Below, in pieces: positions 27,148 through 38,703 of a DNA stretch of 64,000 nucleotides. Both the position numbers and the translations under genes were made by a program. The notes under the pieces were generated by a model. It was not told where the DNA came from. It was given only the letters and a program-made list of their open reading frames with translations, and did not search any database. Each line of letters starts with the position of its first letter. Position 1 is the first letter of the stretch. The stretch spans positions 90,031 through 154,030 of the forward strand of contig CABHON010000017.1 of the NCBI GenBank assembly GCA_902168255.1. Reading direction: 5' to 3'. This DNA is from an uncultured Legionella sp. Its GTDB lineage: Bacteria; Pseudomonadota; Gammaproteobacteria; Legionellales; Legionellaceae.

Positions 27148-27361
27148 TTATTTTCTTTCAATACCGAAGTTTTTGCGAATCGAACTTAAAGATTCTCCGA
27201 TATTTTTAGTTTGTAATTTTGAAACGCCCGTCTCACTTGCAAATTTATTCCATAGCATCATATTCAAAAAAGATTCGCCTATTTTTAAGCAACAATCTAC
27301 CCATGAGCTGTCTTTCAGTTGAAGCCTGATAATATACATAAACAAGGTTTTGAGAGGTCAT
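27148..27361 (-). pseudogene. hipA: hipA toxin-kinase remnant with internal deletion
   Basis: Directly after hipB, an ATG at 27361 starts a frame reading VYVYYQASTERQLMGRLLL, then FFEYDAME and a TAA at 27247-27245. This resembles the first 38 residues of HipA (N-terminal subdomain with the FEYD motif). Another frame then runs to a stop at 27148 and could derive from the HipA C-terminus. A full HipA has about 400-440 residues, so nearly the whole kinase is deleted. The N-terminal match is persuasive; the origin of the second half is only inferred. Confidence 0.55.
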
Positions 27362-27363
27362 GC

Positions 27364-27669
27364 TTATTTTCTGCCTCTTTTTCTTTTTTCATCTTCTATT
27401 AGTTCATCAAGTGACAGTATTTTTTTAGTGCTTTTTGGTGCAAATAAGACTTTAAAATCATCAATACATCCAAGAACTATAGCCAACTTGAGCAATGATG
27501 CTAAAGAAATTTGACCCGTTTGCTCAAACTTTTTTAAAGATCCATAGCTTACCCCTGATTTTTCTGATAAGGTCTGTTGGCTTAAATTAAATTCAAGCCG
27601 TAAGCTACGCAGCTGGTCAGCTATTACCTTTTGCATTTCTTGAGGTGTCATCATATTAATTGATATCAT
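27364..27669 (-). CDS. hipB: XRE/HTH antitoxin-like regulator (HipB type)
   Basis: The 101-residue protein has a Cro/CI helix-turn-helix at about residues 18-75 (LRLEFNLSQQTLSEKSGVSY). It is followed by an acidic-basic tail ending EDEKRKRGRK, which in HipB proteins reaches towards HipA. It lies two bases upstream of the broken hipA, the usual hipBA order. A perfect 11-bp dyad upstream is the likely autoregulatory operator. As its toxin is destroyed, this is probably an orphan antitoxin still able to repress its own promoter. Confidence 0.8.
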   Translation of the reverse strand: MISINMMTPQEMQKVIADQLRSLRLEFNLSQQTLSEKSGVSYGSLKKFEQTGQISLASLLKLAIVLGCIDDFKVLFAPKSTKKILSLDELIEDEKRKRGRK

Positions 27670-27690
27670 AATATCCCTTATAATTATAAC

Positions 27691-27716
27691 GCTACTATAA
27701 TAGATATTATAGTAGC
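27691..27716. promoter_or_regulatory. hipB operator: perfect 11-bp inverted repeat
   Basis: GCTACTATAAT-AGAT-ATTATAGTAGC is a perfect inverted repeat 22 bases upstream of the hipB start. A TATAAT -10 box is embedded in the dyad on each strand, so a bound HipB dimer would block the promoter. The structure is read directly; the binding is inferred from the family. Confidence 0.65.
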
Positions 27717-27816
27717 CACTAAATAAAAATAAAAGGCTAAAGATTATCTTTTAACAGACTCATTCTCTCTAAAGAGTGCCTCTCTATCTCCTTCAATCTC
27801 TTGCGTACAAGCAGGG

Positions 27817-30322
<2,506 letters not shown>

Positions 30323-30405
30323 TCAGGCTTGAAAATGCACGTTCTCTGTAAGCCATGCGCTTTAGTCCAAATGAATGTTATCCATAATGATGACAGGCTG
30401 GAAGT

Positions 30406-32169
30406 TTAAATACGTGATGTACCGAAACCAGATTTTTCAGGATTTAAATATTTCTCGAATACCTGAGCCCGTGAGCCTATTTTGTCTTTTCGGCTTCGAA
30501 ATGCAAAAAATCCTGTTGATTTGCAACACATTTTAATCGCTTTTTTATCCGCTTCACATAAAGCTTGTGAACTAGTTTTTTCTGGTCGGTTATTATCTTG
30601 AGTTTGTTGCATGCGCTCAATTTTAGAAGGTGCTAATAATTGTTTTACCATCTTGTGGACAGCTTGCTTGCCATGGTTTCCCGCTCTAGGTGAATCTAAG
30701 TACCGGATTGCTGTTAAAATAACTGCCTTTTTAAATATATCAAGTTGTTCATATTCCGCGTTAAATGCAGGAAAATAAGTGACAAATTTGAGCTTATATA
30801 TGTCGCCGCCAACCTGCTCAACGTCCTGTGTAAATAAATGCCGACGCGTTTTGGCTCCCTTTCCTGATTTACAATGCTTATTATCAACGATTGTCGAAAT
30901 GGCTGTTTCTATGCTGATTGAATCATTATCAAAGAATTTTTTTACTGTATCTTTAACGACTTTTTGTCCTGCTTTCTTGGTAAATTTATATCTTAAGTAT
31001 TGTTGGGATGACAAAACAAACACTGTTTCTTTGGGATTATTTACTATTCTTTCCCAATTCTTTTGTGTACATTGGTCAGGAAAATGCCGAAATAAACAAC
31101 CAATGGCATCTAAATAGAAATCAGAAATGTGTTGTTTATTGTCTTTATAAAAATCCAACAATGCTTTAATTTTTTCTATTGCTGTTATTTTATTAGTATG
31201 AGCATAATAATGGGCTAAGTTTTTCGCTAATATCGGCGACTGTTTTAAGATTGAAAACCATTGTAATGCTTGTTCAGTTGATAGATTCTGATCAATTTCT
31301 TTCGTTGCCAGAAGAGAGGATAAAAAGGATAAACTGTTCAAACTCTTCGATAGTTTTTTTGTAGCAATCATACTGTTAATAGTAACACCTAATGCATAAA
31401 TATCGGAACTTTTGCTTGGTGGCTCGTAAAGGCCGCTTTCTAATTTTCGACAAAATAATTGAGTGATTATCCGAATATTATCATCAGCTATCGCTTCCTT
31501 TTGTGAAATAGCATCGTAATCGATGAGATGGACTTTTCCCGATTTCACCAAGAGATTATCTGGTTTAAAGTCATTGATAAAAAACCCCTGTTGATGATAT
31601 TCGTCCATAATCTGGCAACATTGTTCAGCAAAATCCAAAACGTCCATTGGAGAAGGATGTTTTTTGATGTGCTTTAATAAAGGAGTGCCACTAAATTTTT
31701 GATGTTGCACTAATTTAACAGGTGCATCATCGTTGTTATTGTTTAACGCTTTATCTCTAATACCGTACCAAAGTAGCAAAGAAGCTAATCCCTTTGCTTT
31801 CAATTGATCGAATGTTGCCATAATTTGACGTGCTTTTTTTTGAGTCGTCGTTGTTGTTTTGTAAATAGAGCTTTGCTGTTGCTCATCAATAAGAAACTTA
31901 ACCCTTATTTCTCTAGTTGATTGTCCTATTTTCTCGACGTAAATGTATTTAGGATAATATCGTTTGTTTTTTTCCCGTTGAATCAAGTAGGGGATAACTT
32001 TGTTGTCATTCGCCCTATCTGGTAGAAAAATAAAACGCGGGTAAGAATTTTTTTTTATTGTTTTTTCTCCTTCTACACCATTTTGATTTTTCGCATTTAC
32101 CCAAAGATCATCCCAATCCTTGATAGTATATATTCGTCCATTAGCCAGTTTAATTTTTTTCCGTTTCAT
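30406..32169 (-). CDS. Eukaryotic-like protein kinase, candidate secreted effector
   Basis: The 587-residue protein has a kinase-like catalytic core. Residues GFFINDFKPDNLL (195-207) match the HRDxKxxN loop with Asp200, Lys202 and Asn205; LIDYDA (215-220) fits the DFG position with Asp217; SSDIYALGV (254-262) matches the alpha-F aspartate. The N-lobe is divergent and its lysine was not placed with certainty. The C-terminal region (about 480-587) is a separate module ending KMCC ... GSRAQVFEKYLNP, also found at the end of the protein encoded at 38900-40972. No signal peptide or membrane helix is seen. It resembles effector kinases of Legionellales only in general form; secretion is inferred. 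Confidence 0.65.
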   Translation of the reverse strand: MKRKKIKLANGRIYTIKDWDDLWVNAKNQNGVEGEKTIKKNSYPRFIFLPDRANDNKVIPYLIQREKNKRYYPKYIYVEKIGQSTREIRVKFLIDEQQQSSIYKTTTTTQKKARQIMATFDQLKAKGLASLLLWYGIRDKALNNNNDDAPVKLVQHQKFSGTPLLKHIKKHPSPMDVLDFAEQCCQIMDEYHQQGFFINDFKPDNLLVKSGKVHLIDYDAISQKEAIADDNIRIITQLFCRKLESGLYEPPSKSSDIYALGVTINSMIATKKLSKSLNSLSFLSSLLATKEIDQNLSTEQALQWFSILKQSPILAKNLAHYYAHTNKITAIEKIKALLDFYKDNKQHISDFYLDAIGCLFRHFPDQCTQKNWERIVNNPKETVFVLSSQQYLRYKFTKKAGQKVVKDTVKKFFDNDSISIETAISTIVDNKHCKSGKGAKTRRHLFTQDVEQVGGDIYKLKFVTYFPAFNAEYEQLDIFKKAVILTAIRYLDSPRAGNHGKQAVHKMVKQLLAPSKIERMQQTQDNNRPEKTSSQALCEADKKAIKMCCKSTGFFAFRSRKDKIGSRAQVFEKYLNPEKSGFGTSRI

Positions 32170-32400
32170 TTTTTAAACCATATCTTCGGGTGTATAAGTA
32201 TATGAGGATGAGCCCTTTTGTCTGTAGACCAAAAATACTAGAATAAATCCTAAAAATGAGCTAATTATCTAATTATAATGAATTACTGAATAAAATGACA
32301 GGTTCTTTATTGTAGTAAATACTATTGGTTAATCCAGGAAAATTTCTCCTGCACCTGCCTTGGTCAAAGGAAAATGAAAGATTTCACTTATGAATCGTCA

Positions 32401-32494
32401 ATTTTTCAGTCTTATTACGAAGCTCCGTTATTGCTTCACCATATTTGGCATGGCAATGACGGAGTTTGAGAAAGCTTTAAATGACCTGAAAAAT
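32401..32494. repeat. Palindromic repeat, family B (GTCATTGC type)
   Basis: The outer arms ATTTTTCAG (32401-32409) and CTGAAAAAT (32486-32494) enclose an inner stem CTCCGTTATTGC (32423-32434) / GCAATGACGGAG (32453-32464). The inner motif GCAATGACGG recurs in the larger repeat at 38704-38863. This kind of GTCATTGCGAGC/GCAATGAC palindrome is scattered in many bacterial genomes. Confidence 0.55.
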
Positions 32495-32654
32495 CAATAA
32501 GTTATTAAAAGACAAACGATATTTTCAAGATTTTCAACTTACATGTCATCAGCAAGACAACAGGGTAAACGCGTCTAAATTTCTGTAAAATAAGGGTTTT
32601 TAGCGCGTAGGACATTAAAAAACTTTGTTCAAATTACCCAAGAAACCAGAAAAC

Positions 32655-32733
32655 GTAGGGGTAGGTCTTGTACCTACCCGTCAATATTGATAAACAATGT
32701 AAATTTTCGGGCGGGTACAAGACCCGCCCCTAC
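32655..32733. repeat. GC-rich inverted repeat, family C (GGGCGGGTACAAGACC type)
   Basis: The left arm GTAGGGGTAGGTCTTGTACC continues into TACCCG (32655-32680). The right arm is its near-perfect inverse, CGGGCGGGTACAAGACCCGC then CCCTAC (32708-32733), separated by an AT-rich loop. The GC-rich arms contrast sharply with the surrounding DNA. A degenerate relative, GGCAGGTACAAGACC, lies near 41004-41018. Confidence 0.7.
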
Positions 32734-32880
32734 AAAAAAACATCTAAAAGCTTTGAATTTATTGGTATTTTGAGGCGTTCGCCCTGGCAAGACAATAAAT
32801 TCTTATTATTTTAATGTTTAATTAAGAAATAATATATATACTCAATGAATAGAGTTTAATAGTAGGCACACACGAAGTAT

Positions 32881-34866
32881 ATGATAAATGAAAGAATATT
32901 AAGCGATTTTGTGAATAGCAAGACAACGTTTCAACTTGGTTTTTCTCCGATTAGTCTCAAGTCTACAGCAGATGATCGTAATGCATTACAGATATTGAGG
33001 TTTCTCAAGGATAATTCTGTTTTAAACGAAAAAAACAAACGGTATACTGAAAGGTTTTTTTGTTTATTGTTGTGGTTAACATGGAAATATCCAATTTTTT
33101 GTCAAGGATATCAGAAAGACCTCCACAATCTTTTTCAAAGTGTTTACATTCATATTCCAAATTTAAATGCTACTACTTATCGTTTAACCTCAGGTATAAA
33201 AAATACTGTTGATGAATTTATTAAAGAAGGGAAAGCTTCTTCGAATAATTTATTCTCGAACGGAGCAACAATGCTTCAGGTATGGGGAAGAACATTTCTA
33301 CCCACCGATTCTAATTCCAGTTATATTGATCTTAAAAAATTGTTTGAAGCTAAATCAGTAATTTCCGTTGAACAAGAAAAAATAACTGCTTATCTTTTTG
33401 GTGCTTTACAAGAAATTACGGAAGAACCTGCTTTAACTACGGAAGCATCTACCTTAATTACGAAAGAGCCTGCTTTAACTTTTAATGATATTTTATCTGT
33501 ATGGAAGGGTTTGAAATATGCTAATACATGTCTGCAGCAATTTACCGCTTTAAGGTTTATAAGGCTTTCTTTATCCATTGATGCAGAAAATTTTATAATC
33601 TGGTTGAATGAAGGTAAGAATAAGGATGACTTTAACTTTCTAGCTTCTTATTTCTCGGAAGGAAGTTTGGTTGATTTAAAAGATATTGAAGAGATTCGAC
33701 TCCTAGAGCAAGTCTCTCAATTGCCCAAAGATAATCCTTTTTATAAAGCGTTGCATCATCCTGTCACAAGATTGTCTCCAGCATCCTCTTCTGCATTAGA
33801 AGCTGTTACCAATGTTATAGATGAGGGTGTGGACGCAGCTAATGATGTACTAGAAAATTTCCGTAATAAAATAATTTCATTTTTACCAAATTCAAGTGTT
33901 GACTCTGAACGACCTGATCAGGTATTGCAAGTAGCCAACGAAAATTTAACAAACCGCTTAACTTCTTTAGTCGAGTCACTTGATCTTTCACAACTACCTG
34001 GTTTAACACAGACTTTAGAAGAATTAAAAGCTAGCAATTTGCTAGTTCCTTCCAGCACACTTGCGCCCCAAGCCCAAACACTACAAACAGCTAAAAACAG
34101 CGCATGGAACCAATTTTCAAATGAATCATTTGCTACTTTAGACGATTTTAATCAAAAGTTGAAGACTTTTTATCGAGAAACTGCTCGTCTTGAAATTACG
34201 CATTACAATCAAGAGGTATCCTCCTGTTTAACAGCATTAAAAAAGACCGCTTGCTTAGAAGACAGCCATGTTTCAATAAATGATACTTCTTCGCTTTTTA
34301 CAGTTATTGCCAATAAATTTTCTCAGCAAGTTTCTTTTGAAAGCCTGAAAGAATTAAATGAGAAATTAAGTTCTGTTAAAGATGACTTGAAGAAGCTTTT
34401 TGAGCAAGATCTTACGCTCGAACAGTTTTTTAAAGAGCTAAATGAAATAGAGTCTACTGAAACGACCGTGTACCCCAAAGAAATTCACAATCTCTTTGCC
34501 CATTTTGAAAGTGAAATTTTACGTTATTCCCCTAAAAAGGATGAAAATGGTAATGAAGTTAAACAAGACCATCATAATGAAAAAAGAGTGGCTCAGTTGA
34601 AATTAATAAAGAAAGATTGTTTGCACCAGGTGGGGCTATATTATGCATCTTCAACTGTTGAACAAAATAATAACCCCCTCCAACGCCGTTTAGCCAAAAT
34701 ACTCGAAAATTACTCAAAAAACCCTAATGTATTTCAATGCAAACCCGGCACGGTAAAAAGCATGTTGTTTTGTTGCTTCAATTCCACTACGGCTAATCGA
34801 TTAAACGACCAAAAAGTGAAACTAACGAGTAGTTTAACTCCTAAGGGAATTACCTTAAGAAATTGA
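32881..34866 (+). CDS. Hypothetical protein, 661 residues, candidate effector
   Basis: I do not recognise any domain. The protein is acidic, mostly helical in appearance and lacks a signal peptide or clear membrane helix. Two neighbouring short repeats, EEPALTTEAS and KEPALTFND, occur at about 181-203. Residues around 300-520 are rich in Leu/Ser/Glu heptad-like runs (NENLTNRLTSLVESLDLS), suggesting coiled coil. The C-terminus has a Cys-Cys pair in LFCCFNSTTANR. It sits between two kinase-like genes in an island of unfamiliar large genes. Being host-directed is only an inference from that context. Confidence 0.55.
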   Translation: MINERILSDFVNSKTTFQLGFSPISLKSTADDRNALQILRFLKDNSVLNEKNKRYTERFFCLLLWLTWKYPIFCQGYQKDLHNLFQSVYIHIPNLNATTYRLTSGIKNTVDEFIKEGKASSNNLFSNGATMLQVWGRTFLPTDSNSSYIDLKKLFEAKSVISVEQEKITAYLFGALQEITEEPALTTEASTLITKEPALTFNDILSVWKGLKYANTCLQQFTALRFIRLSLSIDAENFIIWLNEGKNKDDFNFLASYFSEGSLVDLKDIEEIRLLEQVSQLPKDNPFYKALHHPVTRLSPASSSALEAVTNVIDEGVDAANDVLENFRNKIISFLPNSSVDSERPDQVLQVANENLTNRLTSLVESLDLSQLPGLTQTLEELKASNLLVPSSTLAPQAQTLQTAKNSAWNQFSNESFATLDDFNQKLKTFYRETARLEITHYNQEVSSCLTALKKTACLEDSHVSINDTSSLFTVIANKFSQQVSFESLKELNEKLSSVKDDLKKLFEQDLTLEQFFKELNEIESTETTVYPKEIHNLFAHFESEILRYSPKKDENGNEVKQDHHNEKRVAQLKLIKKDCLHQVGLYYASSTVEQNNNPLQRRLAKILENYSKNPNVFQCKPGTVKSMLFCCFNSTTANRLNDQKVKLTSSLTPKGITLRN

Positions 34867-34933
34867 CGTTATGACAACGTTTCTGTGAAGTTAATTTTTA
34901 AACATTTTTTTAATATTTTAATTTTTTGTTAAG

Positions 34934-34955
34934 AAAAGAATGTTAACATTCTTTT
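34934..34955. other. Perfect 22-bp palindrome
   Basis: AAAAGAATGTTAACATTC followed by TTTT is a perfect palindrome 68 bases after the stop of the 661-residue gene. It could be a transcription terminator hairpin with a short T-run or a protein-binding site. Confidence 0.4.
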
Positions 34956-35047
34956 AAACAGGATTGGAAATAAGATGATAAAAGGGATAGACAAATAAAT
35001 CTTTATCATCTTTATTTAAGAGGCTGTGTAGATTAATAGAACAATCT

Positions 35048-35178
35048 TATATTCTTCACACTCGAGTTTTTAGTTTTGTTGTAAGCTGCATTTAATTTTT
35101 TCGTTCTGTACGTTAGTACTTACGGTATTTTTTTCTCTTTTGCTTACATCTTCACTCTCAAAACTCGTTATGGAGTAT
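35048..35178. repeat. Long imperfect palindromic repeat, family A copy 3 (inverted)
   Basis: Read on the minus strand the element begins ATACTCCATAACGAGTTTTG, has a centre GTAAGTACTAACGTACAGAA and ends CTTACAACAAAACTAAAAAC then GAATATA. The order of motifs is that of the copy at 541-665 (TATACTC, TAATGA, TTTGGT, AGC, GTAC core, GCTCGCAACAAAACCAAA, GAGTATA) with more divergence. It is the most degenerate of the three long copies. Confidence 0.6.
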
Positions 35179-35238
35179 CTCAAAAATATTGTTTGTTCTT
35201 TACTATGATTTTAAATACTTGAAATGAAGGTGAATATT

Positions 35239-38200
35239 ATGCCAAGCGATGTATTATTAGACGAAAGAGATGCTTATTTCAATGCAGACACACTAATTAG
35301 TGGCCAAGCTGAGCTAAATAAATTAAATGCAATGCAGGAAAAGTATTCCGCTTGGAAAAATACTATTTTAAGAGAAGGCCTTCGTCAATCAGTAGCTGAT
35401 TTCATAGAATTTGGTATTAAGCGTATTGCTCATCGTGAAACACGATATGCTTTCATTGATTATTTAACAAAATTAAATGCAGAAAAAATTACTAAGCTTT
35501 TAAATATGTTATTAGGTATTGATTTGGCAACATTATCTGATAGTCAAGCCAAAGAAATATTTCTTGTTCCTAGAAGAGCCTCAACAACACTTGAAAATCT
35601 TGCTCCTACAGCAGCCCCTGGTTATGGTGCATCTCTTGAAGCAGTCTTTGTAATGCCTGAAATATTTCGCCCATTATCAGAAAATCTAGAGAAAAAAAAT
35701 CCAGGTTCAAACACAGCACCTCTTTCTCCTGCTATGGAACTCTTCACCTCTTATCAAGAGTGGGCAATGAATAATGATAATAAGAAAGCGGTAGAAGAAT
35801 TAGATAAAAAATTAGAACCCGGTGTTGTCTTTGACTCTGATTTGCGAAGATCTGCTCCTATTCAACAGCTAGTACCAGCACATAATTCTTCCTTCCCACG
35901 CACACCCAGCAGCAGCGCATCTGTCGCAAATCCGCTGAGCAGCCTAGTAGGTGATAATTTAGAAGAAGGCTCATCTGTTCCCTATGCGAGAATGTCAGGC
36001 GATAGCAATACCTTCCGACGTTCGTCAACAAATGCTCATCATCATATGGCTGATCTCAACCTAAATACCATTCGAGATTTTTATACCTATGAAAAAGTTC
36101 AAAATATGCCTCTTTCTAAAGCAAAACAAGCAGAGTTCCTGTTGTGGTGTGATGAAAGAATGCAACGCATATTTGATTACTATGAAAGTATTTTAAGCAC
36201 CGAAGAAGATGCAAAAAACGATAAACAAAGCAGTGACCAACTTATATTTCAAAATTGGCGCTTCTACGAATATGCAAAAGCATTTGAGACAGCTAAAGCT
36301 AATTTAACAGACAGTACAACGAGAGAATTTCTTATCAGCTTAAACTCATACATAACTATTGTTAATGCACAATTGCCAGCAGCCTATGAGCGATTATCTG
36401 ATCGAACAGAACAAGGCCATTATTTCTATAAAAATTTTAGGGATACTGCGCAGGATCTTTATACACAGTATCTCAAATTGGAGCACTGGAAACTACAACA
36501 AGCAATGTTGGCGTCACCAGACAACCAATATCTTGACGTTATGTTTTCTATACTATCATCACCAAAAGATGAAGTAACACAACGTAGCTGGTTCCAATTT
36601 GCATGGGATATGACCCAAATTCCAACAATGATGGGTGCTGTGAGAGTGCTGGCCGAGTTTGTTGTGGGTAAACCAGATGCAGAAGCTAGGGAAGTGCCTC
36701 ACCCACAAACGCCTGATGAGCTATTAAATAAAAAAACATTAGTTCGTTATGATTTTTATCAACCTGGTTCTTATTCTTTGTCACCAATAAAAACAGTATT
36801 TTTAAACTGCACGCCCACGGAAGATACTTTTGAGAATTTGAAACAGAAACTTGATGGTACAATTATCCTGGAAGGTGACTCACTCGATGAGATGTCAGCA
36901 ACATTAAAAGGTAAACCACTAACTGTTAAGAAAACAACTGATGTTCCAAGACGGGCTGCTTTATCAGAGGCTGAACAAGAGTTATTTAATATCTGTTTAA
37001 CACGCAATGACAATGCATTAAATAATTTTATTCAGAAACATGGTGCACTTACCACGCTATCTTATTTCTTGACGTCTTTTGCTTATTTTGGTGAAGTTGC
37101 TTACATTGCTACAGACTATCTATTACGGGCAAAAGCCTTAAAACCTTTACTAACTGCTTTTGGCATTAACAATATTTTAGATATTTCAGGGGTAGAAGCT
37201 TTATATAATAGTATTTCAACCATAGCGGTTACGATTGCTAATATTACTTTTGATCCCAAATCAACAGCAGAAGGACTCTTGAAAGAGTTTTTTCTCAATC
37301 CTGAAAATTCACTCAAAACAGTAGGGAATTCTGAATTAAGGAATAACCTTTCTACATTGTTAGGATATTGGAATGTGCTCGTAGGAAAGAAAATTTGGGA
37401 AAAACCCTTGTTAAGCTTAGCCTTTGCGGGTATGGCAATTGGGGGAGCTTCTGCCGAGACATTAGCATTACAAGCTCTCAAAGAATTGCTTGGCATGTCT
37501 GACGCACAATTTGACGCGTTTTTCCCACCAGGTGCAAGTGCATTAATCTTTTCTGGTCTTGCCTATTACTTTTTCTTCAACTACAAAGGCATTTTTAATA
37601 ATACTGGCAAAGGTATTGAAAAAATGAAGGAAATTTTGTTTAAAGCCTTTAATGAAGACTCTCCTCGTGATCGCTGGGCCGCAGGAACTGTCTCCACCCT
37701 TTTATTGTTGGCGATAGGAGAACGCTGTTTCCGAATGGCATACGGTCCTTATATCACCTCTATGGCGCTGGGATCTTCACAAACTGAAGCCATGATGTGG
37801 GCAACTATTGTTGGAGCGTCTACATTGGTAACAACCCCTGTAACACGTGTTTTAAACGCTGCTAGTTTAGTTTACGCAGATTTATCTCCTGAACAATGGA
37901 ATTTAGGTCTTAAAAGTTATATGAGTTTATCGGCATGGCAAAAATGGAGCCCAGGTTTAAGTGATGCATCCATGGTATTGGTGGGTACCTGCGCTTATAG
38001 TCTTGCAAAACTTGTATCACTATCTTTCTCAGGTGAAAACTTAGCAGCAAACTTACTATCTACTACTGTGGGTCTCTTTACGGCTTATAAATTTTTACAA
38101 ATCTTTCAAGCATCTGTTCGCCAAAAAACAATAACTGGCTTAGCACAAGGTTCTACCTTTAGTTTTGGTCAAACGGCTGCCTGGATAGCAGGTATTGCGG

Positions 38201-38637
38201 TTGCTTTAGACCAACTCTCACGTGCGGTAGGTGGTGTGACTTCTTTGTCAACATTATTAAGTTTTTTAAATAATGATACTCCTGGTAACTCCTTGTTATT
38301 AATTGTTGCTTTTGGCGCGATGGCTTATATTCAAAAAACAGTGTTTGATTTACAGTTTCCTGATGTGGGCGCAACCATGCAAGGATACCTCAATGCTGTT
38401 TCAGAAACTTCAGTAGGCCGTGGTTTTAATGAGGCCGTAAGAAATACGACTCAACTGGGTACAACATTGACAGGCTATAGCACGTACACGGTGTTTGGTA
38501 GTACAGCAAAAGCTAGGCCGGATAGATCAACAGCAGATTACTCAGCAGTCAGAGCTGTGCAGCAAGAAAGAAATCATGAAAGAGGGGTAGAACTTACTGC
38601 TTCTGCTCCTGCTCTGGGCTTTAGTAGTTCAGTTTAG
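35239..38637 (+). CDS. Large hypothetical membrane protein, about 1132 residues, candidate effector
   Basis: I do not recognise this protein. The first 600 residues are soluble, helical and charged, with a Ser/Pro-rich linker near 215-260 (NSSFPRTPSSSASVANP). The second half (about 630-1070) contains roughly ten hydrophobic segments such as LSLAFAGMAIGGASAE, WAAGTVSTLLLLAIGE and WIAGIAVALDQLS. The final 60 residues are hydrophilic. It has no N-terminal signal. Start: the ATG at 35239 has AAGGTG seven bases upstream and is preferred over an ATG at 35224 that has none. A soluble N-terminal half with C-terminal helices fits proteins delivered to host membranes, but this is inference. Confidence 0.6.
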   Translation: MPSDVLLDERDAYFNADTLISGQAELNKLNAMQEKYSAWKNTILREGLRQSVADFIEFGIKRIAHRETRYAFIDYLTKLNAEKITKLLNMLLGIDLATLSDSQAKEIFLVPRRASTTLENLAPTAAPGYGASLEAVFVMPEIFRPLSENLEKKNPGSNTAPLSPAMELFTSYQEWAMNNDNKKAVEELDKKLEPGVVFDSDLRRSAPIQQLVPAHNSSFPRTPSSSASVANPLSSLVGDNLEEGSSVPYARMSGDSNTFRRSSTNAHHHMADLNLNTIRDFYTYEKVQNMPLSKAKQAEFLLWCDERMQRIFDYYESILSTEEDAKNDKQSSDQLIFQNWRFYEYAKAFETAKANLTDSTTREFLISLNSYITIVNAQLPAAYERLSDRTEQGHYFYKNFRDTAQDLYTQYLKLEHWKLQQAMLASPDNQYLDVMFSILSSPKDEVTQRSWFQFAWDMTQIPTMMGAVRVLAEFVVGKPDAEAREVPHPQTPDELLNKKTLVRYDFYQPGSYSLSPIKTVFLNCTPTEDTFENLKQKLDGTIILEGDSLDEMSATLKGKPLTVKKTTDVPRRAALSEAEQELFNICLTRNDNALNNFIQKHGALTTLSYFLTSFAYFGEVAYIATDYLLRAKALKPLLTAFGINNILDISGVEALYNSISTIAVTIANITFDPKSTAEGLLKEFFLNPENSLKTVGNSELRNNLSTLLGYWNVLVGKKIWEKPLLSLAFAGMAIGGASAETLALQALKELLGMSDAQFDAFFPPGASALIFSGLAYYFFFNYKGIFNNTGKGIEKMKEILFKAFNEDSPRDRWAAGTVSTLLLLAIGERCFRMAYGPYITSMALGSSQTEAMMWATIVGASTLVTTPVTRVLNAASLVYADLSPEQWNLGLKSYMSLSAWQKWSPGLSDASMVLVGTCAYSLAKLVSLSFSGENLAANLLSTTVGLFTAYKFLQIFQASVRQKTITGLAQGSTFSFGQTAAWIAGIAVALDQLSRAVGGVTSLSTLLSFLNNDTPGNSLLLIVAFGAMAYIQKTVFDLQFPDVGATMQGYLNAVSETSVGRGFNEAVRNTTQLGTTLTGYSTYTVFGSTAKARPDRSTADYSAVRAVQQERNHERGVELTASAPALGFSSSV

Positions 38638-38659
38638 TAGCATAGAGAGCTTCCTATGT

Positions 38660-38688
38660 TTCCCCTTTACAACCTTAGTAAAGGGGAA
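38660..38688 (+). terminator. Strong stem-loop after the large membrane-protein gene
   Basis: TTCCCCTTTAC and GTAAAGGGGAA form a perfect 11-bp stem around a seven-base loop, 22 bases after the stop. There is no long T-tract, only TATAGTCT, so it may be a stability hairpin or part of the adjoining repeat rather than an efficient terminator. Confidence 0.45.
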
Positions 38689-38703
38689 TATAGTCTAAAA
38701 GGA

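Larger units (their letters stand above)
32170..32880. other. 711-base non-coding region with two palindromic repeats
   Basis: The gap lies between the divergent kinase gene and the gene for the 661-residue protein. It holds the palindromic element at 32401-32494 and the GC-rich inverted repeat at 32655-32733, described separately. No gene was recognised. The last 60 bases are very AT-rich and include ATAATATATATACTC, a plausible promoter for the gene starting at 32881. Confidence 0.6.
34867..35238. other. 372-base non-coding gap with palindrome and repeat
   Basis: This gap between the two large hypothetical genes contains the 22-bp palindrome at 34934-34955 and the family A repeat at 35048-35178. 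The last 40 bases carry an AAGGTG ribosome site for the gene starting at 35239. No further gene was seen. Confidence 0.55.

Noticed and set aside
32812..32832. PmrA box upstream of the 661-residue protein gene
   Set aside because: The two TTAAT half sites are 7 rather than 11 bases apart, which does not fit the direct-repeat consensus.
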